This document shows positions 38,295 to 48,332 of a DNA stretch of 64,000 nucleotides, one piece after another. Made by a program: the position numbers and the translations under genes. Within the stretch, counting starts at the first letter, position 1; each line of letters starts with the position of its first letter. The notes beneath the pieces are model-generated. The model searched no databases, was not told the origin of the DNA, and worked only from the letters and a program-made list of their open reading frames with translations. The stretch is from assembly GCA_029582155.1 (NCBI GenBank), contig CM055896.1, forward strand, positions 4,781,598-4,845,597, read 5' to 3'. The DNA comes from Panopea generosa. Its lineage: Eukaryota > Mollusca > Bivalvia > Adapedonta > Hiatellidae.

Positions 38295-40118
38295 ACCAAT
38301 GAATCACTTTTTATAGTTGTTCATCTCTAGAAATCATAAAGTAAGTTATCATTTTATGTGATACATTAATATTGATCAGTGAGTTATGATAAAGCATCAA
38401 CTAACCTTATACTCAATTGCTTTGTGTTGATGTCAAATGATATTGGACTTTTCCTGTTTAATCGATGTGCCTTGTTTGTTTCCACTGTTCTTATACTTCC
38501 ACATATACAGTTTATGTATAACGTTGACCCATATAAGTGTCTTCCATAGTGTCCTTCAATACCAAACTTTTACATGCATCAGGTCAGCTAAATGTCAAAA
38601 TTCAAAATTTATTCTTCCTTGTCTCCATCCCGGTATGAATAATATTGTTAAAAGTAAATTCATTATGTAAACAGCGCTTTGGAACAAATTCACAAATGAT
38701 CCATATCCGAAAAATGAGTTATCCGAAATGTTACCACTACGAGTATTGATTATATTTTCGTAGTTGTTTCTTCGACTTCGTTATGTACAAGCACTTCTGG
38801 TGGTTAAGAACGAAAAACAATATACTCTTCCGTGCTTTTCGATCGCTTACTTAACAAAATTTTCATTTCTGACATCTCGAAATGAAAATACTTCGCTTTG
38901 TAAATATCCTAATGCGACTCGACTTTTAATTAAACAAACGGCGACATTAGTCCCTGAAACTGAAAGTAACAGAAAGGAATTATGCGCGTAGCGATGCGCG
39001 GTAACAACCCGCAGAAACGTCTTTAATTGGATCGGAGTTGATGTATTTAATGTGAATATGTCAAGTTAAAAAATAGCAACAAACATGACGGTTTCAGACA
39101 TATGACAAGTGTTAGTTATAAGTAACAAACAAAAAAGGATGTATGACATATCTAATTGATTATGTGCCAATTTTTGAACTCATATATGTGTATTATAAGA
39201 TGATATGTGTGTTATGTATCTTCTCTGTAATATGTGTTTTATAACCCGCCTAGTATGAGGCAAAAACACACATGTATATGTTATCCTAATAAAATATTGA
39301 ATTGAACTGAATTTGGTATATCAGAGGGTTTCTTTTTTTTTTTATTTATTTATTTACCGGAAATTAAATTAATAAAGAGATTTTGCACAATACAGGTATG
39401 CTTGTATAAAGCAAGGGAGATAACCAGTACTTGACGAAAGTGTATATAGTCGTCAACAAGTTGTTTTTCTTTATCAAGAATTATATACCGATGTGTATTA
39501 CATCTCACACCACTATTATATTTCCCATAGGGCTCCAGTGTTACATTAATGTTCAAAACACAGTGAAATATCGAAAAATGCAGCATCTTTCTGTGCTTAA
39601 ATTCTTCACTGGATCAAGGTCTGCAATTATAAACGAAAAAAAGAATACATTGACCAGTAATTTTTTAATTCAAAGGTTTTGTGATACTTTTTAATTTTCA
39701 GAATAATTATATGTAAGCTATTAGCCCACGATGCAGTTCGAGCCAACAATTCTAAAATGACACAAAATTGACTAAAATCGGAGGTCAGCATCAAATTTTC
39801 AGTAGTGATTTCTTAAATACTGACCATTTAACACATGGTAGGAAAATATAAATCATTGCAATACAACCCCGGACAAAAAAGAAGAAAAAGAGACCTAAAA
39901 AATTATTTTTACCCCGTTCATCCGCTGTACTCAAGGGAGATAATAGTGTTTGAAGTCCGTTGGTTTCCGTAACATATGAATGTACAAATTGTTAGCGCTA
40001 TTCAATTATTTATTTCTTTTTACATTACATTTGTTAAGTTATACAATATTCTTACGCATCATATATTGTATTTGAAATAATGAATAGATTTAACGCTACT
40101 TAAAACTTCAATAAAGAA
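38295..40118. other. Intergenic DNA, no gene seen
   Basis: Short frames at 38437, 38764 and 39431 show no domain or codon pattern. Near 39285 the phrase ATATTGAATTGAACTGAATT resembles the 3' tail of an interspersed repeat also seen near 60220. Confidence 0.4.
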
Positions 40119-40119
40119 T

Positions 40120-40396
40120 GCCGGGCCCGATTACGCGTCTGACTATCAATCCAGGGGTCGTGAGTTCGAATCCCCCGCCCGGCAACAGTCTCTGTGATGA
40201 TTGATATACGACATTGCGTCTCATTATCGTTCGTCTCTCACCACTGATTCAAGTGGAAAAGTTATCAGTTACATGCGGACATAGGGTGTGTCCGAGTACT
40301 GGTTAATCCCAGGAAACAGTGGTTAGGTTAACTGATCGTCTGTTAGCCCTCGATGGCATAAAAATGACGCTAAATATTCAATCAATCATTCAATAA
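40120..40396 (+). mobile_element. tRNA-derived SINE, nearly complete
   Basis: Runs from GCCGGGCCCGATTA through the B box (GAGTTCGAATCCC) and the body to a tail of ATTCAATCAATCATTC. Compared with the copy at 59221-59526 it lacks about 12 bases of the A box (GCTCAGTCGG), so this copy would be poorly transcribed by pol III. Confidence 0.9.
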
Positions 40397-40539
40397 AAAA
40401 TGAAACGATACAAATTGATTTAACAAAACCAAACTTAAATGCATATATAAGTATAATCACTTGAAATCTTTAAACAATAAGCCACCTATCTCTAAACCGG
40501 ATATCTCCCGAATCAGGTCTAAAAACCCCCAATGAAACA

Positions 40540-40831
40540 GCAGGGAATTCTATGCCTATCCCACAATTCATAGCAATTGAACGCTTACTAAACTATGACG
40601 TCATTCAAGCTTTCAATTGAAGCAACTGACCAATCAACGTGTTCAAATGTGGCTTTCCCAACATTGATATTTAACAGACCCAATCGGGAGAACTGGGGGC
40701 TGTTCTACAGACTAGTTAAACGTATACGTAGTTAAGTAAATGTTTGTTAAATGGAACCCCGTCTGAAGAGCGTCATAGTTAAGTAAGCATTCAACTGCTA
40801 TGAATTGTGGGATAGGCATAGCATTCCCTGC
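40540..40831. mobile_element. Foldback/MITE-like element with 62-bp inverted arms
   Basis: Bases 40540-40601 (GCAGGGAATTCTATGCCTAT onward) match the reverse complement of 40770-40831 with 4 mismatches. The middle contains a CAATCAACGTG...TTTCCCAACATTG stretch. A diverged relative of the left arm and middle lies at 56825-57035. No target duplication is clear and there is no coding capacity. A SINE begins 9 bases beyond its right end. Confidence 0.75.
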
Positions 40832-40840
40832 ATATATTCA

Positions 40841-41110
40841 GGTCGAGTTAGCTCAGTCGGTAGCGCGTTTGCCTATCAATCCAGGGGTTGTGTGTACGAA
40901 TCTCCGCCGGGCCACAGTCTCCGTAATGATTGATATACGACATCGCGTCTCATTATCATTCGTCTCTCACCGCTGATTCAATAGGGAAAGTTACAAGTTA
41001 CATGCGGAGATGGATGTGTTCGGATATTCGTTAGCCATCCAGGATCCCAGGAAAGAGTGGGCAGGTGAACTTAGCCCTTGATAGCATAAAAAGACGTTAT
41101 ATAATCAAAC
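40841..41110 (+). mobile_element. tRNA-derived SINE with intact A box, diverged body
   Basis: Begins GGTCGAGTTAGCTCAGTCGG (full A box), then a B box with one change (GTGTACGAATCT) and the usual body. The tail is degraded to AATCAAACAACC. It complements the copy at 40120, which lacks the A box. Confidence 0.85.
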
Positions 41111-41379
41111 AACCAAACTTTATAACAAACAGAAGCTAAACAAAAACTCCAGCAATCATTATTCATTATTGTTGTCTAGAGAATGATTTATTTTATCCAT
41201 ACGGGAACAAGTTCTATCACATTTTCATTCTGTCTATAAGATAAGACTACTTTAGACACAATCAACATGAAAGCATGTATTTTCTTATTGTTGAAAATTA
41301 AGCTTTTTTCATTTCCTCTTTATGCTCGTTTCCTTTTCTGAATATATATAAAATATATTTAGAAACAAATGATGTTATA

Positions 41380-42223
41380 GAAGATGATCGAAATGGCTTT
41401 CGATAAAAAAAGGTCTTGTAGAGAACACATATTCTCATTAACAACGATTATTAGAAATAGGAATGCACAGAATTTAGACACATTTGCGTGCTTTGTTGAT
41501 ATGGCAAAATCTTTTGATTGTATAAATATAGATATTTTGTATACACAGCTTGCAAATATATAAGTATCACTTAAAGGTTTATATAATGAATGTAAAGCCA
41601 CCATTGGTGTTAATGGTAAAATACAGATTTATTTAATATTTGTAGTGGTGTATAGCAGGGGGATGTTATATCCCCAACATTGTTTTTCTATTTTTATCAA
41701 TGATCTTGCATTTGAAATAAAAAATCTTGAAAAAGGAGTCAATTTAAACTCTGAACTTTCTGTCAGTATATTTCTATATGCTGATGATATAATTTTAATA
41801 GCCTCCAAATGAAGAGCAATTACAGTGTATGTTAGCATATCTTAATATGTGGTGTTCAGTAAACAAAATGAGAGTTAATATCAGCAAGACAAAAATTGTT
41901 CACTTTCGAAAGAAGAAAAAAAATGTTACTGCATTTATTTTCAGAATTGGTGAGAGTATTATTGTAATAAACCATAACTATAAATATCTTGGTGTGGTTT
42001 TAAATGAATATCTAGATTTTACTGAAACTGCTAATGTTTTAACAGAATCAGCCAGTAGAGCCATTTTTAGTCATGTATCAAACTTTTTCAATAAAAATGA
42101 CTTAATGTTTTCTACATACAGTAAAATGTATGATGCGCCGGTAGTACCTATAATGGACTATGCATATTCGGTATGGGGATGCAAACGTTATTCTAAAACT
42201 GACTCACTACATAATCGTGATTA
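41380..42223 (+). mobile_element. LINE reverse-transcriptase fragment
   Basis: Conceptual translation shows LINE reverse-transcriptase motifs in order. These are REHIFSLTTIIRNRNAQNL, FACFVDMAKSFDCI (palm motif with its Asp), GMLYPQHCFSIFINDLA (the R/QG-x-LSP region, altered), FLYADDIILIAS (catalytic YADD, intact), then KMRVNISKTKIVHFRKKKKN and NYKYLGVVLNEYLDF. The last 131 codons (41829-42224) are one open stretch ending VVPIMDYAYSVWGCK, typical of the region after the RT domain. A few stops and frame changes separate the earlier pieces. There is no endonuclease part or tail nearby, so the copy is truncated at both ends. The clade is not determined. It represents a dead non-LTR retrotransposon. 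Confidence 0.88.
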
Positions 42224-42419
42224 AATTCTCTTAAGGTGTAAATAAATGTATATCTACTGCCGTAATTCAAGGTGATATGGGTTGGGAAAACCCATATATA
42301 AGACGTAAACTTAATGCTTAAAGGTTTCCGAAAAAAGTTATATCTACGGACGATAGAAAGTAAACATAAAAAACATATGCTTACTTAAGATGTAAAAACA
42401 AGAAATGTCACTGTTAAGT

Positions 42420-42780
42420 GTCACATGCCCCCCAAATGGTCTGTGAAAATAAAAATATATGATATGTTATGTTGATCATTTGTAGCAAGTATCAACAAAA
42501 TCCATCAATGCATGACAAAGTTACAGGCCGGAAACGAAATCTCACACAAACTCAAAGTGTTGTCAAACAAACTCAAATTGTGACCTTTGAGGTACGGGTG
42601 TGGGTCTTACTCGCGACACGTCGTTATACTATGTTGATCATTTGTAGCAAGTATCAACAAAATCCATTTATGCATGGCAAAGTTACAGGCCGGAAACGAA
42701 ATACCGGACGGAAGGACGGAACGGCGGACGGACGTTCTGGTGGAAGTGATGTTGTGTGGTGCGGTTTTTTTATGTTATAA
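42420..42780 (+). repeat. Interspersed repeat with internal duplication and GGAC-rich end
   Basis: The phrase ATGTTGATCATTTGTAGCAA with ACAAAGTTACAGGCCGGAAA downstream occurs at 42470 and again at 42631. It is followed by GGACGGAAGGACGG-type sequence. The CTTTGAGGTACGGGTGTGGG and CGCGACACGTCG phrases are familiar from repeats in bivalve genomes. Frames through it are not genes. Confidence 0.6.
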
Positions 42781-42899
42781 AACATCTTTTTTTTTCATAA
42801 AACAAAACAAAACCTATTTTCCTTCTAACCCTGATGTCACAAACCTTGAGATCCAAAGCTAATGACACTAAAAAAGAATAAAAAAAGGTGAAAAAAAAG

Positions 42900-43135
42900 T
42901 AAAAGAAAAATGTGAAAAAAATGGAATTAACCCCACAATGCCATTTGGACGCATTTTTGCACTTGTGGGGTGAACATTGCACCCCACAAGTACCAAAAAC
43001 ACCCACAATGCAATTCTGTACTGGCAACGCAACCCACAACTGCCGCTCCAGACGTACGGACGGACGGACGGACGGACGGACGCTGCGATAACTATATGCC
43101 ACCCAAAAAATTTTTGGGGGTGGGGCATAATAATT
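42900..43135. repeat. Second repeat with (GGAC)n and a short palindrome
   Basis: Contains CACCCCACAAGTACCAAAAA, five GGAC units near 43058-43082, then ATGCCACCC and GGGTGGGGCAT around an AAAAATTTTT palindrome. All overlapping frames here are by-products of the repeat. Confidence 0.55.
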
Positions 43136-43384
43136 CAAAAGTTAAATCTATATTTATAGAAATCGATAAAAAGGTTTACTTAATTGTTTGTCTATAAGAA
43201 GTTTTCATAACATAACACCACATTTACCCAAGATGTGCGTAATCTTCTATGACAACATTACAAAATGGACAAATGATATAAATTCTCAAAATATAAAAAT
43301 ATTAAATTTGAATGTGAGTGCGAGCTATATGTTAAAATGAACCGTTACAAAAAATTAAAGATAGTGTATTACACAACTACTATC

Positions 43385-44122
43385 AGAGACATATATAGAT
43401 CAGAGGCATATATAGATCAGATGCATATATAGATCAGAGGCATATATAGATCAGAGGCATATATAGATCAGAGTCATATAAAGATCAGAGGCATATATAG
43501 ATCAGAGGCATATATAGATCAGAGACATATATAGATCAGAGGCATATATAGATAAGAGGCATATATAGATCAGAGGCATATTTAGATCAGAGCCATATAT
43601 AGATCAGAGGCATATATATTTCAGAGGCATACATAGATCAGAGGCATATATAGATCAGAGGCATACATAGATCAGAGGCATACATAGATCAGAGGCATAT
43701 ATAGATTAGAGGCATGTGTAGATAAGAGGCATATATAGATCAGAGGCATATATAGATCAGATGCATATATAGATCAGAGGCATACATAGATCCGAGGCAT
43801 ATATAGATTAGAGGCATATATAGATCAGAGGCATATATAGATTAGAGGCATATGTAGATAAGAGGCATATATAGATCAGAGGCATATATAGATCAGATGT
43901 ATGTATAGATCAGAGGCATACATAGATCAGAGGCATATATAGATCAGAGGCATATATAGATCAGAGGCATACATAGATCAGAGGCATATATAGATCAGAG
44001 GCATATATAGATCAGAGGCATATATAGATCAGAGGCATATATAGATCAGAGGCATATATATAGATCAGAGGCATATATAGATCAGAGGCATATATAGATC
44101 AGAGGCATATATAGATCAGATG
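43385..44122. repeat. 17-bp minisatellite, about 43 units
   Basis: The unit is GAGGCATATATAGATCA with frequent one-base variants (GATGCAT, CATACATAG, AGATTAGAGG). The array is interrupted by a few longer units and ends 380 bases upstream of the first HldE-like gene. Confidence 0.97.
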
Positions 44123-44502
44123 CTTGGACCAACAGAGGACTGTCTATTGGAACAAGACACGTTTAGCACCATTGGTAATGTATCCAGTGCGCAAGAAGTG
44201 CATTTCTCTAAATGAAGAACAGTACAAAATTAATACTTGTGTGAGACGTTTACCACTTTATTAGCCAGCTGCACCTTTGTTTGCAAGTCAGGTACGCTCC
44301 ATGCCCACGCAATATATAGAGTGTAAAGTGTTTACGCATGAAGGGGTGTTTAATAGGGACAAGTATACATTGTTCAGTCACCTTCATACAGCTATTGTGT
44401 ATAACTAATGTTATATGTGTGACATTTATGTATCGAATATTGAAGTAGATTAGTGTACATATAGTAATATACAGTTTACACGTTAGCAAGTTAGTCAATG
44501 CA
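44123..44502 (+). promoter_or_regulatory. Leader/promoter region of HldE-like gene 1
   Basis: No frame of note. The last ~60 bases (GTGTACATATAG, then GTTTACACGTTAGCAAGTTAGT) align with the leader of the second HldE-like gene (48280-48332), so the duplication included 5' flanking DNA. A CAATATATAGAG stretch near 44309 could serve as a TATA box (inference). An ATG at 44498 lies 5 bases before the gene start in another frame and opens a 29-codon overlapping uORF. Confidence 0.4.
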
Positions 44503-45978
44503 ATGGAAAACACGAATAAAGCACGTAAAATCGGATCAGAATTTCGTATACTACCATTTTTGGATAACTCGAGGCGGATTCTTGTAATCGGCCAGATTTG
44601 GCTGCACAGGACTGTGTGTGGAAACAGTCCAGGAATAGCAGATGATTTCCCGGGACCAATGTTTGATGAAGTGGCGGTCGACTATAGTTTGGGTGGCGTG
44701 GGCAATATTGTTGCAAACTTGAATGCAATGGGAGCGTCTGCGGATTTAATTACAGTCGTTGGTAGTGTTGGTGACGAAGGGACGATTGCAATAACGAATA
44801 ATGGTATCAGTTGCCAAGGATTCGTTATTTCTGATTCATATCGAATTTCTGTAGTATCGAAATACCGCTCCAAACAGTATAGTTTATTATTTTCTACCAA
44901 TAAGCGACACGGTGCGGATTTGGATGTAGATATGGCAAAAGAAACTGAAATCCTTGATAAATTCGTAAAGCTTATAACAACAAAAGTTTACGATTTGGTT
45001 GTCATCTCAGATGGCCGCCTTAAACATTCGAATGGTATACTCTCTGACAAGGCAGTTCGAGAGATTATACGCATGGCTTTAAATAAGGGCGTTCCAGTTT
45101 TGGTAGATTGTACACGAAATAATTGTGAAAAATACAAGGGAGCACTCATCGAAAGTAACAACGAAATACTGTTGAGGAATGTTACTGATGATGACGATGA
45201 CGCTGAAAAAATATGCAAGGAATTATGTGACCGGATAAATGCGGATGCGCGATCATCAACAACACAAAAAGGATCAGTTTTGTTATACAAAAACTTACAA
45301 AATGAAAAACAATTTGAACTAATTCCTGCATCTCCTTTGATAAATCGTGTTGATGATGACGTAACATGTGCCAATGACGTCGAGTTAGCCGCAAAGGCAT
45401 TCGGGATATCTTGTAAATGGTCAATGGAGGATACGTGTCAGTATGCCGTGACATGCGCAGACAAGGTAAGACAGTATGGAGGGGTTGCTCCTGTAAATAT
45501 GATTGAAGTTATACCAGACAAAGTGCTATATGACAAGCAAGAACTTCTTAATCTGAAAAGAATCATACCTAAAGATTATGTTGCCGTTCTGACGACGGGG
45601 TGTTTTGACATGTTACATCTTGGACATACAAGAGCGTTGCGTGAATTGAAAACTTTAGGTGACATTTTAGTGGTGGCCCTAAATTCGGATAGCTCTGTGA
45701 AGAAAAATAAAGGCAATACCAGACCTATATTTCCACTAAAGCAACGTCTAGAAATGTTGAAAGCTGTCAAATATGTTGATTTTATTGTTGTTTTTGACGA
45801 GAAGAGACCAGACTGGATCGTTGAAACATTAGATCCGGATATATTTGGAAAAGGGAATGAGTATGCAGAGGAAAGGATAAGAACATCTTTCCCAACCATA
45901 AGAAAATACCACGCAACTGACACTATTGACGGTGTCATAAGTACGTCTAAAATTATTGACAGAATCAAAAAGTTATAA
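44503..45978 (+). CDS. HldE/RfaE-like protein 1: degenerate sugar kinase fused to a nucleotidyltransferase
   Basis: Intronless, 491 residues, close to the length of bacterial HldE. In bacteria that enzyme phosphorylates heptose 7-phosphate (PfkB/ribokinase half) and then adenylylates heptose 1-phosphate to ADP-heptose. Residues about 22-330 follow the PfkB fold: SLGGVGNIVANLNAMGA at 62-78 and GVPVLVDCT at 196-204. Residues about 345-491 form the cytidylyltransferase-like half: GCFDMLHLGH with the HxGH motif (366-375), LNSDSSVKKNKG (393-404), FDEKRP (431-436) and STSKII (480-485), all as in active enzymes. The kinase half has lost hallmark residues. The bacterial GDxxLDRY motif is GQIWLHRT (30-37), DPK is DCT, and the GAGD catalytic loop is CAND (289-292). 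Phosphotransfer is therefore doubtful while adenylyl transfer looks possible. The ATG has a purine at -3 and G at +4. The sugar substrate in an animal is unknown. Confidence 0.92.
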   Translation: MENTNKARKIGSEFRILPFLDNSRRILVIGQIWLHRTVCGNSPGIADDFPGPMFDEVAVDYSLGGVGNIVANLNAMGASADLITVVGSVGDEGTIAITNNGISCQGFVISDSYRISVVSKYRSKQYSLLFSTNKRHGADLDVDMAKETEILDKFVKLITTKVYDLVVISDGRLKHSNGILSDKAVREIIRMALNKGVPVLVDCTRNNCEKYKGALIESNNEILLRNVTDDDDDAEKICKELCDRINADARSSTTQKGSVLLYKNLQNEKQFELIPASPLINRVDDDVTCANDVELAAKAFGISCKWSMEDTCQYAVTCADKVRQYGGVAPVNMIEVIPDKVLYDKQELLNLKRIIPKDYVAVLTTGCFDMLHLGHTRALRELKTLGDILVVALNSDSSVKKNKGNTRPIFPLKQRLEMLKAVKYVDFIVVFDEKRPDWIVETLDPDIFGKGNEYAEERIRTSFPTIRKYHATDTIDGVISTSKIIDRIKKL

Positions 45979-46655
45979 CTGAAGTTCCTGTCTTCGTCTT
46001 TCCAAGAACCAGATATTGTTAGTCGCGGATTTCTTCGGTAAGATGTGCCGTTGTGTACATTTTGAATTATAGTAAAGTGGTGCAGAGTTATAACCATTTT
46101 TACAAGCTAATTCTACTTAAATATGTATATACTATCATCATTTCAACAATAGTTTATTGACATTATCTAGTCAGTAATCATCTTATGTAATAGTCATGTA
46201 ATTTAGCCTTCGTATGTATCTAAGTATAGTATTCATTGAGTATAAATCAGATAGCCTTGCCTTATCAGGTAACTAATTATATAAATTGTATAAATCAGCT
46301 ATGCCATCCAACCTCGTTGTTTTCATATATTTCTCTCCATCTATTTAATAACACGACTTGAAGTGTTACAATATGGCGGCAAACAGATAGATAGCTTTCA
46401 AGAACAGACTACAAAAAATAGCAGATTCGAGTTTATTGAGACTGTTCATAAAAATATGCCAAAAAAAAAAAATTAAGCTCCATATTTTGTGTTCCCAAAG
46501 GATCTTTTTATCAGATATTTTATTTTTAGTGAGTTCATGTGAGTGAAGTGCGGTGGAATATTAAACGCGTCAGCAAATATTAGATGCACAGTTTCATCAT
46601 AAGATTCCACAAACTCGCTCAGTAAATTCAAATAAAATCAATATTCGATATTCTG
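45979..46655. other. 3' flank of HldE-like gene 1
   Basis: No gene seen. A segment at about 46595-46650 (TTCCACAAACTCGCTCAGTA) is similar to 54990-55040 beyond the 54-bp minisatellite. This suggests shared ancestry of the two flanks. Confidence 0.45.
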
Positions 46656-46659
46656 TGTG

Positions 46660-47030
46660 GTTCCAGGGAGCCATACGAGTGATGACAAAACTAGGCTCAC
46701 TGTCGCTCATGCATGTCGTAAGAAGCGACAATTTGAGTAATACAAATTTGCTAAAACTCTGCAGTAATCAAGGATCTAGGTTCATTCTGCATATTCATTT
46801 GTTGATTGTGTACACGTAGATTGAACCTAGAATCTTCATTCCTGTTTGCATCGAATAACCTATAATGTGTTGGTACGCCGTAAAACTCTACTAATTCATT
46901 CATTCATTCATTCATTCATTCATTCATTCATTCATTCATTCATTCATTCATTCGTTCGTTCGTTCGTTCGTTCGTTCGTTCGTTCGTTCTTCGTTCATTC
47001 ATTCATTAATTCATTTATTCATTCATTGAC
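46660..47030 (+). mobile_element. Retroposon-like repeat with (ATTC)n/(GTTC)n tail
   Basis: The body includes CATGTCGTAAGAAGCGACAA and TTGGTACGCCGTAAAACTCT and leads straight into a tail of ATTC units (46893-46951) and GTTC units (46952-46989). Body plus ATTC tail is typical of invertebrate SINE-like elements; no clear tRNA head was found. The open frame over the tail is only a tetranucleotide by-product. Confidence 0.6.
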
Positions 47031-48000
47031 CTAGCGTACAATTGAATTCAAACTATACCGTGGAGGTACTTGATTTAATTATCGATTTTTATTTGTCCAA
47101 ATCAAAAGAAAAAAGGCGGATGTTTATTTCTTTCGCCAAAAATATTTCGTCATTTTACCTAAAAGCAACCCCAGTTGCAGAGTTCAGATGATAATGTAAA
47201 AAAAATCGTACGGAAATATTGGACAGTAGATCTGATGAATTTGATATCAACCAGGAGAGAAGTGATGTACTACACGTTTACTTTGCAGCGGAAAGTTTAA
47301 ATAGCCGTTCACTTGAGTAGTCTCAAATTAAATATGTATATATCACCATCACGATCGGAATTACAAGTATTAAATTTGTTTGTTATGCATGTGTAAAGAA
47401 TGTCGAATCATACACAAATCTGATATGAAGTACGCCGGATTTGACATTCTTACACATGCACTAAAACAAGAAAAAACAAATTAATCCTGTAATAAATTAA
47501 ATTCTGTATCTTCGGTCTTGTAGAAATCTCCATCATTGCTATTGAGTGACTTTTATTAGTATTTTAATTATGAAATCGTTAGAAATAAAACACAAGACTG
47601 GTAGCTAATAACAGCACGTGACCTTAAATTATGTATTAATGTTTATTGAGAGCAAGGAATTATATAGAGAAGGAAAGGCAACTGATTGATATTTGTGAAC
47701 TTTCGCGTTTTTACGCAAAATCTCGCAATATCTCGTTTTCAATTATCTTAACATCTCAGGAACACAATTCAAATTTTTTACATTGAAGAATGAAATTCTC
47801 ATCAAAACAATACCATTCCCAGCAATATGTGTTAAAATTGTTATAGTACTTCCGATCATAAAATGTGTTTACTGCAGCTATAACATCAAATTACAAGAAA
47901 TTTTAATTCAAAGCTCACTGTCATTTAATTCAATATCATTATTCGTGATCGCTACATTTTAAATCATCTAAGATTACATACAACTTACATTTCAATTACA
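47031..48000. other. Intergenic DNA with a small inverted repeat
   Basis: TGCATGTGTAAAGAATGTC (about 47387) and GACATTCTTACACATGCA (about 47441) form an imperfect hairpin with 18-base arms, possibly a MITE remnant. No gene seen. Confidence 0.5.
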
Positions 48001-48002
48001 AG

Positions 48003-48332
48003 AAATCAGTTGCCTGTAAATTATGATTGCTTATTTATCAAATAACTAATCCTCCGTGTGCTATTTTATCAACATTTAGTCAGGAGATTAAGTTACCTAT
48101 CCTTCTACATATTAAGTCCTTGTTAAAGGATAACATAATACTTTACACGTGTTTGACCAGGACAGGTTTGGATACAAGTCCGATACGCTTCATGCACATA
48201 AAGCGATGTAAGTGAAGATATAAAGTGTGTATAATATACAGCGGAAATGAACACATATTCATACATGTGTAGATGTAGAGTCGTGTACATATAGCAGTTT
48301 GCAGGGTAAACTCGAACAAGTTGGTCATTACA
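48003..48332 (+). promoter_or_regulatory. Upstream region of HldE-like gene 2, containing a dispersed repeat
   Basis: Bases 48003-48125 (GAAATCAGTTGCCTGTAAAT onward, with CAACATTTAGTCAGGAGAT) are repeated at 59925-60045. The stretch from about 48280 to the start codon resembles the leader of the first HldE-like gene. GATATAAAGTGTG near 48217 could act as a TATA box (inference). Confidence 0.4.

Noticed and set aside
38437-39694. Several 75-87-codon frames on both strands
   Set aside because: Length is within chance expectation for AT-rich DNA of this size. Composition is hydrophobic and low-complexity, with no motif.
42770-43197. Overlapping frames of 60-122 codons on both strands
   Set aside because: All lie in a GGAC-rich interspersed repeat; no domain, and mutually exclusive frames are equally open.
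46846-47034. 62-codon frame rich in HSFI repeats
   Set aside because: It is the translation of an ATTC/GTTC tail of a retroposed repeat.
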